From contig NC_054085.1 in NCBI RefSeq assembly GCF_017562075.2, positions 34,349,039 through 34,413,038 on the forward strand: a stretch of 64,000 nt of DNA, written 5' to 3'. The position numbers and the translations under genes were made by a program. This stretch comes from Anopheles merus (lineage: Eukaryota; Arthropoda; Insecta; Diptera; Culicidae). The notes beneath the pieces were generated by a model. The model was not told the origin of the DNA, ran no database searches, and was given only the letters and a program-made list of their open reading frames with translations. Below, piece after piece: positions 1 through 11,673 of the stretch (position 1 is the stretch's first letter; each line of letters opens with the position of its first letter).

Positions 1-540
1 TATTCCTTCCAGTGACGAAGAACCCTGCCAGAAAGTGAAACGGAGGTTTCACTCGCGCGCCCGATATTCGGCCAGCGTGCAGCAGCAGCAACGGCAGCGG
101 TGGTTGGTGTCAATTAATTATCAACAAGCAGATCATTTACACGTGTTAACGTGTTAATTAAGTGATAAACTGGTGCAAGATAAATCTTGTGCACCAAGCT
201 CGTGCGAGAACCACGGGGGAAGGGCACAAAGATATTCATTTGCCCGCCAAGCGAACGATTTTGCATGGCAAAATGGGGGAAAATCTGGCGGGTTTTTAGA
301 GGGATTTATTTAGTTTGTTCTGTTTTTTTTGTTGTGTATTGCGGTCTCGCTGCGCATTTATATCATTACATTCTGCGTAAAAAGAACCTTATTGTGGGTG
401 AGATTGTATCGTAGCACGCTTGCCTGCGGTTCGATGAGAACGGTAAGCGCTATTACTGCAAATGGAAGGAAAGAGACTCATAAGCATTATGATTCAGGTC
501 ATCTTTGACATGATGTTGATCAATGAAGCAACTACTCGTT

Positions 541-588
<48 letters not shown>

Positions 589-943
589 GACGAACGAGAG
601 CAGGTAGAACGATAGAGAGGAATGGGAATGATCCCATTGCTCCAATCCAATTGTAGATCCTTCCAAGGTGAAAGCTGCTGAGGTGAGAAAATCCCATTCT
701 TTGGTGCAGCTAAGCCATCGCTTTCATTGAATTGCAGCCTTGCGATACCTGTCGGGCTGTGTTATAATACTTTGGATTATAAGCAGTTTGATGCTATGAT
801 GAGTTTCGGTGTTATGCAGTTTATTCAGAAAAAAGAGTCAAATTTGATGGAAACCAAAATTAATAGATCGATGCTAAAAATATACAAGATTAAAAAGAAG
901 TAAAAAAAGTTTCTTTTTGCAAAAAACCACTTTCGATCAACAC
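1..943. other. noncoding flank, no gene seen
   Basis: The first 180 bases are GC-mixed with CAG/CAA triplets and could be part of an untranslated exon of a gene outside the window, but no initiator, splice site or coding frame supports this. The remainder is AT-rich and carries a CA microsatellite at 543-587. The short open frames here run through the repeat or lack coding character. Confidence 0.5.
543..587. repeat. (CA)n microsatellite
   Basis: An uninterrupted CA dinucleotide run of 45 bp is visible. It creates artificial Thr-His and Cys-Val open frames on the two strands. Confidence 0.97.
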
Positions 944-1051
944 TCCTTCGAACCGGATTTGAACCAGTGACCTATGGATTACTTCTGCTGATGGTGCGCG
1001 CACGCTATCGCTGTCTACAGTCCACCGCTCTACCAACTGAGCTATCGAAGG
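944..1051 (-). tRNA. tRNA-Tyr (GTA) with a 35-nt intron
   Basis: Read on the minus strand, the sequence begins CCTTCGATAGCTCAGTTGG (acceptor arm plus A box) and ends GGTTCAAATCC then GGTTCGAAGGA (B box, T arm and acceptor arm). The acceptor stem CCTTCGA pairs with TCGAAGG, followed by discriminator A. The anticodon loop reads CTGTAGA with anticodon GTA. The mature tRNA is 73 nt: exon 1 is 1051-1015 and exon 2 is 979-944. A 35-nt intron at 1014-980 interrupts one base 3' of the anticodon, the normal place for eukaryotic tRNA-Tyr introns that are cut by the tRNA splicing endonuclease. The intron boundary is ambiguous by one A. CCA is not encoded, as expected. Transcription by Pol III from internal A and B boxes is expected. 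Confidence 0.96.
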
Positions 1052-3524
1052 CACGTGAGGGAAGGCCGTACGCTTGCAAAGTGTAGACAAGCACGAGCAT
1101 CACAGTGTCTATTATCTTAAGACCTTTTTAATGCCTTAATTTAATTGCTCTTTTTTACGTTATTATTGTGTTTACTCAAAAAAACATGTAAAATTGAAGC
1201 TTATTGTTTAATGATTTTGCCCATTACACAACCGTTTCCTTTGACTGTTTTCTGTACCCCTCCCAGACATGCCAATCCAGCAAGAACAAGCAAGTGCCCA
1301 AAACAATCTGATTGAAAACCCCAAACTTTAAATAGGATCAATTTTCGGCTTATCTTCCTATTTGTTTGCGGTAGTTTGTTCAAACTCCATGTTCAATTGA
1401 CGGCCATGTTTCTCTCTTTTTCTTTTTTTAACAGAGATCGATGGCGTGTAAAAAAAAACAAAACAGAACAGAGCATACACAGGCGAAGAAAGGTACACGG
1501 AGTATAAGGGAAAACCAATCAACTGTGTCTATAGTTTCTGTGTGAAACGAAAGGAGAAGAGAACAAAACGGTTTCCTCGTGGCCAAAACAAAGGCAACAG
1601 ATATGCCCCGTCAAACGCTGGCACTGGTTGCTTCTGCTTCTGCCATACTTCGAAGATTCTTGCGCTCTTTTCCCCCTCTTTTTACCTGTCCGTATCCGTT
1701 AAAACACCGGGCTGCGGTCAGTGGCGTTGTTTGCGTTACGGAAATTCAATCCGATAATTGCCAGGCCTGCACGGGCTTTCCTTTCTACGGTGTAAACCGC
1801 ATTCGCACACGCACGCACAATTCAAACTAATCGTTGCGAGACGAGCAGTCGAAGGTGTTTGCTGCCCTCACCCAAGGGTCATGTGTAATAAAGGATCAGC
1901 GGCTTCTTAGCAGCCGGATTTGCAGCCGACGGCGGCTTTGGATGGACGAAATCAAACCCCCCAATGGCAGAAATCGGTGGCATTTGCAGACTGGGCCGAG
2001 CATGTGAGCTTTTTGTTTTATTGTGTTGCCCTGCGTTGTTTGCCCGAAATAAGTCGCCGTGAGAAACGGCACCCGAGGTCTCGCCAAAAACGGAAGCAAT
2101 CGGACCCTGGAGTTTTGGTTTTGTTGTTTGCCATAATTTCAGTCCTACACAAATCTATTACCGTAAGCTGCTATAATCGTTGGTAATGCGTGGTGTGGTG
2201 GGGGTTTTTGAAACTATTTTTCAGTTAATTATTTTACGATTTGCTTTGCCGGAGGTCCGCCTTGAGGTGAGATAATTTGCTTATCGTTGGTGCGTGGCCT
2301 AGGGAGCCGTTAGTCAGAAAGTCCTTCGGAAGGTTGGGTATTGGATAAGGCTCAGTGAATTTGTATAGTTTGTTGGTGCTGACGGTAATTTGCTTTCGGA
2401 AAAGCTTAAACTTTTAAATAACAACTTCCGTTTCATGTAAAATAACCTTTAAGATCAATCGGCTGGATCGTGATACTAACAACACTTTCAACGTGCTTTA
2501 TAACACATCCGTGTTTATGGACTTAAATTTCGATCGAATCCAGCTCAATTACTCCGATCTTCTCCCTCAAGCACATTTTCATATGACATTTCCGTTACAA
2601 TCTCGACTGCTAAAAACCAATCTCATCTCAACCTAATACTTCCGTCCACCAAGCGTCAAGTGCAGACTCAGAACAGACGAACGAAAAGCTCCACCATTGT
2701 CAGCTTATGTATACTATCGCCCGCCTTCGCCCTGTCAACGCTCTGTTCATTTGATGAAGGAAACAAATCTAATAAAAATCTTCTTCCTAAACCCCCCCGG
2801 TTTCCAACACAGCGCTTAAACCTCGTTTGGTTTCGTCCGCTTTATTGAATCGTTTCCGTTGACTTCTTCCAAACACCAATGAAAAGGAGGAAACAATTTT
2901 GCTGAAGAACGTCAGGGAAAAGTTTTTTGTTTTCCTCACTCACTCGCTTCCCTCCTCAGGTTTGTTTGTGACGAGTTTTGTGTGTGATGATATTGGTTTT
3001 CCATCTTTTTCTTGTCTTTTCTATGCTTTTCTTCTTAGCAATACTAATTTAAAACATTCAATTCATAAAGTTTTATGATAGGATTATCTTAGATGATGAT
3101 TTGTTGGAATAAATATTACATTTCATCAGCTTTTTTTTCTCAAAAGGACTTGTTTTTTAAGCTACTTCTAGTATTTTGGACTTTTGGACCATCTATTATC
3201 ATTTCTGCATTGCTCGTCTCTCTCTCTCGTAACCGCCTGTTTTTTGCTTATTCTTCTCCCCTTTATCAAAAAGACACAAACAGGAGACTTTCCATCGCAA
3301 TTGATTGTGGGCTGTGATAAATTGTTTTGAAATTAAAATAAATTTCATTACAACTCACCCTTCTTTTCCCCCCTCCCAATTCCTCCAGTGGGCGTTAACT
3401 GGTGGTTGCTGGTGGCAACCGTCGTCGGCAACCGCAATCACCGTACACGATCGTGTTGATTGTTGCTTCCTTTAGCAATAATGGCCCACCCTTGCACAAA
3501 CCACCGTTCGCTAACGTGGTGGCG

Positions 3525-3595
<71 letters not shown>

Positions 3596-6500
3596 ACTGT
3601 CCCGACCAAACCCACCCACCCCCAGCCCATCCACACGCGACAAGAAACATATTGTTTGTGCGGGGTTTTCCCCCGTTTTTCTCCCGTGTTTGTGTGTGTG
3701 TGTGAAACGCACTGTGTAAATACCGAAAATCTCCTAGTGAAGGGGAAAGGTTTTGTTCACACTGTTTACGCGTGTGCCCGTGCCGACGACTTTTCACGAC
3801 CATTAAGGTGCGTGGTTGGGGAGAAAGGAACAAAAAAAGCGTGTGTGCCCGTCCCAAAAGAACAATTCACACCGCACACAAATGTCCCTTCCATCTCCCC
3901 CAGGGGTGGGAGTGGGTTTTGTGCTGTTGTTCTAGTGTAAAGGGAAACCGTTTAATAGCATCATTAAACGATGTTATGAATTTTTGATCGACTTTCCCTC
4001 TTTGTACGTTAGGTGGGTTCGATAGAGAGAGAGAGAGAGGGAATTAGATCAACACGATCAAATGCGGTGATATAGTGTGCTACAAATTTCTATTTACAAT
4101 GTCACGCTGTTGTTTGTACAACGAAGCGATACATTTGCAAGCAAAATAAGATAAATCCTTAGTCAATCTTTGATTATTTTCACGATAAAAAAACAAGCAA
4201 TTACTAGTCTAGATTTAAATCCAAACAGAAGTAGATAGGATTTACAAAATTGGTGTATATTATTGTAAATATTATAAATATACAAATAAATAAGATTTAA
4301 AATATGAAAATGTGTGCTCGAATATGGAAAAACATATATAATATAAAGTTAATATAAATTGAAGACCAACAATAGAAAAAAAACCAAAACCAGTAAAGAT
4401 AAAAGAAAAAAGAGTTGTAAATGATACAGCCTTTTGTTACTACTGTTGTTTTATAATAAAAAAAAAACATGCAAAAACAGTTCACAACGCATTACCACAC
4501 TTCGAAATAGATCAAACACATACGGATGATCGTAACTAATCTCCGACGGGGGAAAACAACACAAAAATGAAATGAAAAAACCCTAACGGACACAAAGGTA
4601 CGAAAGTTTTGACACAAATGTACGACACAAACACACCAAACAGACAATCAATGTAAAAGAAAATTCAATTAACCCAACACAATACCGATCGGAAGGATGT
4701 TGGAATTCTTGTATTTGTTTTTTCTTGTTCCCACCCCGTCCAAGTCGGTCGCAGCAAAGCGAAAAGGGAAGGAAAGTTTTCCAAACTCATCCAAGAAAGT
4801 TGTTTCATCCAGCGCGCTGGACAAGGGATAAACGTGATGTGACACAACAGGCATCGGTTGTGTCGCCCGCAAACTCTAATCTAATAGCAAATTTACAAAA
4901 CTGTTACAAGCTATTAGTGTGGCGGGGAAAAAGGTTGTCAATTGCATTGGTTTTAGGTGTTTTTTTTTGTTTGGTGATGATTGCTTTTCTCTCCCAAACT
5001 ATTGGCTCACTGGCAATTCTTGGGAGTTTCTTTCAGCATGAAGGATTGTTTGTCTGTATGGAAGTATGGAATGGCTGGTTTGGGTTCAATGAAGAAACTG
5101 TCTGCAATCCGATTAACCACCAACAAACAACTGTTGTGATGCAATGTCTTCCTGAGCCTTAAACATGAACCTCAAAATGAACCTTTTTCTGGGGATTTTT
5201 ATTCCACGTAATAAAGATGATGTAAGTCTGTTCAAAACTAACATATAGTGGCAATCAACCCAAACGATATTTACTATCTTTGAGCCTTCCCGGATAGTTC
5301 TTTAATCCACGAATCTGAACATTGTCTTGACAAACTAACAATCATTGACTAATAACTATCAAATTATCCGATTTCTGACCCACATTGGCGATTATTGGCT
5401 ACATGGTCGGTTTGTTATGACTAATAGAGACTGTTCGTGAATCCAGTCGACTTCAAAAATGTTTGTAACATTTATGCATGGGATTCCAAGATTGTTTAAA
5501 ATATTGGAATTAGCAGGAGCTTAGCTTAAGTGTATCCTCATCGATCTCTAAAGACAGTATTCTAAAACATTGCTAATAGAATTCTTCGGAAAGTCCCAAA
5601 GTCATAACTCAAAAAAATTATACAAATCTTCGATAATGATATCCATATTCGTCTAGCAAGAATACCTTGTTAAATATCCCCATTACACATAAGCATTCTC
5701 TCCGTAAACAGAAACTTTTCGATATATTTCCTATAATTATTACCATCAGATGTGATTTTATCTTGACGGTCAACATAACTCACCCTCAACTGATATCATC
5801 TTTCCTTGCTCTCCATTACAATTATAGAAATTTTGTTGATTTCCTTATCACGAAATCAAACACGCAATTACAACCCCATTATACGCACCCAAACAGCAAA
5901 CACTCTACCAAATCCAAGAAAAAAAACCTAGCTGTAAGTGATCCGTTACGCTACCACATCCTGAAAGCGAATCGTTCCTGTTCGTATCTAGATTGAAACC
6001 GTGTTGACATGGGCCGGGCTGTTGGACGTGGACTTGCTTGGAGTTCCTGCAAGACATGTTCCTGTTACTACCCTTAATCCTAGCTATCGGGCTATGTCGG
6101 GCGTTCTTGTGAAGGTGAAACATAATAGGACATCAAGCAGTAACGTATTCAAATGATGTCGCTTCTTTTACGCTGCCATTTCACCCCCCGTCCCCTACAC
6201 AGACTGCTTGTTTTGTGCCCTTTTTCAATCACTTGGCATTCTGGCAGCTTCCGGCCGGTTTGGTGTGTCCTTTCCTTAGTGCTGTCCTACTGTCAATCGT
6301 TATCGTTGCCGGAGTTTATTTCCCTTTGCAGGGGACACTTAATTTAAATATATTGGCTTACGCAATGGAGCCTCTTTCTCCAAGGCTCGAGTTCAATTCG
6401 ATAAGATCCTTCTACCGTCCTTCAACTGAAAAGCAATGATTTGAATACTCAAAGAAAGAACTTCCCTTTTGCACACGAAAACAGGAACCCTTCGCATAGG

Positions 6501-7603
6501 GCAACAATCAAAAGTCAAAGTGAAAGTGTTTGTAGCACAACATTTCTTCCGATTTCGGGCGAGGTTATTTCCCCCTTTGGTTTGGTGATTGGTCGGCAGA
6601 CCAGGAGGTTGTTGGAAGGTTGATTGAATCTTTTTTTCAATCTTGTCTTTCTTGTGAAAGAAAGACAGCTTGAAATAGAGAAATCGAGCAAAAAAAAAAG
6701 GATCGGCTGCTAAGAGGCAAACGAGTGAGATGGAAAAACGGAGGACGAGAAAAATAACATTGGAAAGTGTGCGTCGTCACGCACGCGAGTGCGCTGTGTC
6801 CGCGCTGTGTCCATTGGCGCGATGGATCCGACCCATTTCGGATATGACAGGCTGGAATGGAGCCGGAGAACCGGAACCGGATATGAGCCAATCCTAGACC
6901 GGGAAGCGAAAATAAAGTTATCATCATCATTATCCCCGTACCACAGCGGCCGCGTTCGTTCGTGTGCGCAAAAAGGACAACCCTGGGCGAGGACGTGCCT
7001 AAGCGTTCAGGGGGGTGTTTTTTTGCTTCCATGAATTTAAGCAGCAGCAGCAGCAGCATGGGGGAAAAGGCATTAAGCACCCACGTACGCCAGGCAGATG
7101 GTGATGTTTGGCTTTGTCTTTTTTGTTCCCTGTGTGTTATTCATTCATTCATTCATTCATTTAGAAACCCTCCAGCTGAAGAAGAGAGTGAGCGAGGCGA
7201 TGGAACGTAGCGGTGTTAACGAACGTGATTAGTGAAATAACTAATGATGAACAATAGATATCGATAGCAAAAAAGGAAGTGGGCTTTTCGGAGTCGGGCG
7301 GTATCGGGGAGGGCGAAGGGCGAGAACATGACAAAGCGTTTGCCGTATTGTAAACGTATCTATTGACGGGATTGATGGGCGATAAAAAGGTGAGCCTGAG
7401 TGTGTCGTAAAACGATTGGTGAGAGTTTCGTCATGCAGAATTGGGATGTGGCGACGGGTTTGGCCTCTAAACAGGCGATGTAGATGTTAATTAACATTTG
7501 CATTTACTTTGTTATTCAATTTTTAATATTGTACAATATATTATTATGCCTTTGAACGCTGTTGATCAGTCTTCAAGTAAATTGGTAATATATAAATTAC
7601 TGA
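1052..7603. other. long noncoding stretch, no supported gene
   Basis: No open frame here shows a recognisable domain, signal peptide or sustained coding composition. Base composition swings between AT-rich blocks (about 4000-4500 and 5200-5900) and more mixed ones. It contains a TG microsatellite at 3528-3592, a short GA run near 4028-4040 and an ATTC tetranucleotide run near 7140-7160. It may be intergenic or intronic to a gene outside the window. Confidence 0.5.
3528..3592. repeat. (TG)n microsatellite
   Basis: A pure 65-bp TG run. Several Cys-Val and His-Thr open frames of 60 to 140 residues cross it and are artefacts of the repeat. Confidence 0.97.
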
Positions 7604-7977
7604 AAATAAGTGAAAAAATAAAGATAAAATGTAAAACGTGGAGCATACTAAAACTTACATAAACAATAAAGAAGCAGAAATGAAATGAAAGAGCAAAACA
7701 ACAAAATAAGAAGCAAACAAGAGAAGTAAAACGTAAATAAGTGAAAAAATTAATATAAAATGTAAAACATGGAACAGACTAAAACTTACATAAACAATAA
7801 GGAAGCAGAAATGAAATGAAAGAGCAAAACAACAAAATAAGAAGCAAACAAGAGAAATAAAACGAAAATAAGTGAAAAAATAAATATAAAATGTAAAACA
7901 TCGAACAGACTTGGAAAACTTACATAAACAATAAAGAAGCAGCAATGAAATGAAAAACAAAATCAACAAAAAAAGGC
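7604..7977. repeat. 131-bp tandem repeat, about 2.8 copies
   Basis: The motif AATAAGTGAAAAA recurs with its G at 7610, 7741 and 7872, exactly 131 bp apart. Each unit continues with ATGTAAAAC, then ACTTACATAAACAATAA, then GCAGAAATGAAATGAAA and GAGCAAAACAACAAAATAAG. The units are A-rich and about 90 percent alike by eye; the third unit diverges at its end. The minus-strand open frame of 104 residues crossing the array is Phe/Leu/Cys-rich only because the repeat is AT-rich and lacks stops in one frame. It is best read as a minisatellite in noncoding DNA. Confidence 0.9.
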
Positions 7978-10377
7978 AAAAAAGAGGAGTTATGATAGTT
8001 TCACTTATAAAGCATCAAACAACATTGAAAAAAAAGCGTAAAAAACTATGAAAAAAGCTACGCAATATGTAAACTACCAGTAAACAGTAGAAAAGCAAAC
8101 AAACATTATTCCGATTTGATAGTGTTCCACTAGACTTAGTTTCGGTTCCTTTTTCCACATTTGTACGCTCCCAAACGGTAGCTTTAATAATTTACGCTTT
8201 AATTACTTTCTTTACCAACTACACAAGCAGAGAGAAAGCAAATCGTATTACAAAAAGCCACTTCCGATCCGACAGCTACAATTGAAAACAATGGCCATTC
8301 GCGCACCTTTTGTAATGTGCAAATAGATATTTGCTTTAAGCCGCAAGGCCAATTGTCGCTTGAGGCCACCACCACCGCCAAACGAGCATAATTGCTTTGA
8401 GCGTACGCTTTGCTCGGGGAAAAGCTATGCAAATTTTTCGTCCTTTTCAAAACCGCTTCCAGCTTCCAAAGCGGATGTCCGGAAAGGAGCACCAAACGGT
8501 GCATTATTTGCTCGTATAGGTGAAAGCTCAATGTGTGATCAACACCAGAAGCTAGCGGATTAGGATAATTTGGTTTTGGCATTGTGTACCCGTTCCCCGG
8601 GGGTGATATTTTGCAGGCAGGTGGGCAGAAGTGGGTATGGAATGGCGTGTTGCTTGGGGAACTTGCTGGCAAATGGTACGAAATTTAGCTGCCGAATCGT
8701 AACGAATGTGGAATGTTGAGATTATGAACGTGATCGAGTGTTCTAAAGAGTGCATAAAGACCTCCTGCGTGTATTGGAGTGATGGTAAGTGGCACGATCG
8801 ATCGATCCTCAGTATAGCTTCCAAAGATTTAGTCCTTCGAACCGGATTTTTGTGTCCTTCGAACCGGAAACTCTTCATAATGCTGCCGTAGCACGCAATC
8901 TCAAATGCATCGTGAGAACCTCACTTTACAAAACTGACCTATTGAACCTGAGATTTTTTTGGTTATTGCCCTACCTAAGTTCCCTTTTCCACTGTTGGCA
9001 TCACACAACACTCACCACTTACATCATTATTCATCGCTATAAATACATTTTAATGACGAACTAAATAGCCCCGAAACATGCAAATGTACATCAAAATGAT
9101 GCCTTTTTTTGTCTCTCTCTCTCTACGGCCCTCCCCTGTTTTAGCGCATCGTCGTGGGATCGTGTGCACTGGAAAACACTGGACAACCCATCCCTTGATG
9201 GGCACGTGCCATACCGAGGGTGTTGAAGCACTTCCTGTGTGCGCGTCTTGCGCGATAATGCACCGTGCTTTTGATATCAACGTGTAATGATGACGTTACG
9301 GAATTGAGGTTTGCATTCAGAGCTCTACTTAGCGGGTGGCATCGCTGTCAGGACGCGACGACACGTCAAACAGCATATATGCATATACACAGACAATAAG
9401 GGCACGGTGGTTTACGGGGCTGGCTGATGTCAATTAGGCGTACCGGCGAAGGGGCTGCACCCAGCACATTGCTGGACTTCCGGGAAGGGAATGATTCAAC
9501 GATCGATGAGTTGAGTTTTTTCTTTATCGCAAGACACAAAGGAAGTTGAGGGGCTGATGATAATGGATACTTTGAGAAGGGGGTTTGAGGATCGAACCTT
9601 TTTCCCCTTTTGAGGACTTCATTTCTGCTGTTTCGAAAGCAGCTGAAAAGGCAAAAAACTAACACCTACTTGTTAAATTCAAGGTCGTTTCAACAACACC
9701 TTAACGTATCCTTCGGACGGCTAAACGCATTTGGATGAGTCCAGGTGTGGCACGAACCTTAATTTCTTGTGCTCTTAGTCCTTTTTCTGCTCCTCTTATT
9801 CAAAATACGAGTCGTATTGGTGGTTTTGGCCCAAAAATTACCTCTTTTGATACATCTAAATTAAAATCCACTTCCTTTCTCATGCCCTTTCCAGGTTCTA
9901 ATTAACTTCCAGCCATAGAATTCCCAGCCACATTAACCGCACGCTTTGGCTTACTGTATTTCAATTAAACCCACCAACACAAATCACGTTCGACGTTAGG
10001 TTAGGAACTTTACCAAGCGGCATCTTCTCTTTCAGAGGAATATCAACACCCCCGGACGTGCTCATATTAGTCAGCACGTCGGGTCACGTGCCGCACACGG
10101 GTACAATCAATTCAAAAATCAACTTTAAAACTCAATTACGCATAGTTTATGGGCCTCCCCGCTGGTTGGACATGGAGGGTGCTGCTGCTTCCGGTGAGCA
10201 TGCCGGACAGTAGGGGAGAATGCGTCCATGGAGCAGTGATTTCTGAGCAGAAACAGAAGTCATCCCTTTTTTTGTTTTGCTGCGTGATACAGATAGGGTG
10301 ACGTCACGAGGGAAAGGACGGCTGTTTTATGACCCTACTTCCGGTAGCATGTCGGGGATGAACAGTGTGTGATGTCC

Positions 10378-10386
<9 letters not shown>
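7978..10386. other. noncoding stretch with tRNA-Tyr-like fragments
   Basis: No convincing gene. The 17-mer TCCTTCGAACCGGATTT at 8833-8849 is identical to the 3' end of the tRNA-Tyr at 944-960 read on the plus strand, and a 14-bp version recurs at 8855-8868. Otherwise the region is ordinary mixed-composition DNA. Confidence 0.5.

Positions 10387-10452
<66 letters not shown>
10387..10452. repeat. (GA)n microsatellite
   Basis: An uninterrupted GA run of about 66 bp. It begins about 60 bp beyond the predicted poly(A) signal of the neighbouring fibrinogen-related gene and lies outside its coding sequence. Confidence 0.97.
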
Positions 10453-10456
<4 letters not shown>

Positions 10457-10509
10457 CAAATTAAAAACAATCTAATTTCTCAGAACTTGTGTAAAAAGGA
10501 AAAATTGGC

Positions 10510-10515
10510 TTTATT
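10510..10515 (-). promoter_or_regulatory. poly(A) signal AATAAA of the FREP gene
   Basis: TTTATT on the plus strand reads AATAAA on the minus strand, 37 nt after the FREP stop codon. This implies a very short 3' UTR ending near 10490, before the GA repeat. Confidence 0.7.
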
Positions 10516-10551
10516 TATACAATTTCTCATCACACTTTTACTTCGAAATGG

Positions 10552-11591
10552 TTAGGCAACGGGACGCACCATCATTTTGGTGCTTTTGAGCGAGTAGTAC
10601 GATCCTCGGAAGCGAAGCCACATGATGCCCGCCTGTTTGTCGATCTTTCCTCTCAAATATTCACCATTTAAATGACTGTAAAATAAAAAAAATATTATCT
10701 ATTAAAATGATTCAATAATCAAAAAATCGTGCTTCGATTATACTACCTCTGATGACACTTGTAAAACCACCACGCACCACGAACCCACTCGGCACAGTTG
10801 ATCCTGTGCTTGTCGTTATCCTGATCGTGCGTGGAAAACGCTTCGTCCTTGTGCGGCGAGAACGAATCACCCGCCGTACCGGAGTACTGACCAACCGATT
10901 TAATCACATACTTTTCACTCTCGTTGCCAATCTTAAAATCATCGTAGTGAGCGTACGCAACCACCCCATCAAAATCCTCCAGCACGATCAGCAGCTCGTG
11001 CTGGCGGGTGCTTACGATCGCGTGCAGCTTATCCAAACCCAACCAATGTTCACCGCGCAGCTCACCAAAACCTTGCTTGTACTCGGTCCAATTACGGTAG
11101 AAATTGACCGATCCATTAAAACGACGCTGGAATACGATCCAATTACCACCGAAGCCGTGATTGTTCGTCCAGTCACGCAGCACCTCGAAGGATGCGTTTT
11201 TAGCCGGGTCCGGTTGCATGAAGTACACGCCGGACTGTTCAGGCAGCTGATGTAGTAGCCGGTGCTCCAGATCTGTCAGCCGTTGCTCGGTGGATTTTGA
11301 TGCAGTTTGTAGCTGTTGCGATAGCTTTTCCATCCGCTGTTGCGTTGTGTTGAACATGCTGTTAGTTTCATATTCTGATTGGGTATCGCGCTTTAACTGA
11401 TCAATTTTTTCATTTATTTTTTTCACTTCCTCGCCGAAAGTTCTTGACAGTTTTTCTAGTTGCTCTATAATCCTAGACTCCACTAAAGTCATAGTTAGCT
11501 CGAAAGGTACGTCCAAATTGTTCTCATTGCTATCGTTTGCTATTAGTCCTCCCATCGTTATGGGAAGAATGACTATGCACCAGAATATCAT
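10552..11591 (-). CDS. secreted fibrinogen-related protein (FREP/FBN-like)
   Basis: Two exons: 11591-10747 and 10675-10552, with a 71-bp GT-AG intron (donor GTAGTA, acceptor TTTACAG), giving 322 residues. I start at the ATG at 11591, because the longer frame to 11600 would begin with GTG. Residues 1-18 form a signal peptide, about 35-112 are heptad-like and probably coiled coil, and about 119-322 are a fibrinogen C-terminal domain: GVYFMQP start, GGNWIVFQRRFNGSVNFYRNW, GEHWLGLDKLH, a DQDND calcium-site motif, NCAEWVRGAWWFYKCH, and after the intron GEYLRGKIDKQAGIMWL. In mosquitoes such proteins are secreted into haemolymph and several bind bacteria or assist complement-like immunity; that role here is family knowledge. 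Oddity: the Cys usually found at the start of the domain is missing, leaving only the C-terminal pair. Sequons NAS, NGS, NWT and NES could be N-glycosylated. The exact FBN orthologue cannot be named. Confidence 0.93.
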
Positions 11592-11635
11592 TTTACGCAC
11601 AACACACTACTTATCGTAAAAAGCAACAACACCCT

Positions 11636-11673
11636 ACTGAAGTGTGCATAAGATGGAATGAAGCTACTTATAA
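11636..11673 (-). promoter_or_regulatory. predicted TATA + initiator core promoter of the FREP gene
   Basis: On the minus strand TATAAG (11672-11667) is followed 34 nt later by an arthropod initiator TCAGT (11640-11636), which places the A of the start at 11638. This gives a 46-nt 5' UTR before the ATG at 11591. Spacing is a few bases longer than the ideal. TATA-driven promoters are usual for inducible immune genes; inducibility here is inference. Confidence 0.55.

Noticed and set aside
3395..3940. Open frames of 60-140 residues rich in Cys-Val or His-Thr
   Set aside because: They are translations of the TG microsatellite and its flanks; the same artefact occurs at 453-697, 19875-20318, 23704-24171 and 33039-33297.
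7655..7969. 104-residue Phe/Leu-rich minus frame that could look like a membrane protein
   Set aside because: It is produced by the A-rich 131-bp tandem repeat and repeats its own sequence with the same period.
7604..7977. CRISPR-like array
   Set aside because: The units are contiguous 131-bp tandem copies without unique spacers, and the genome is eukaryotic.
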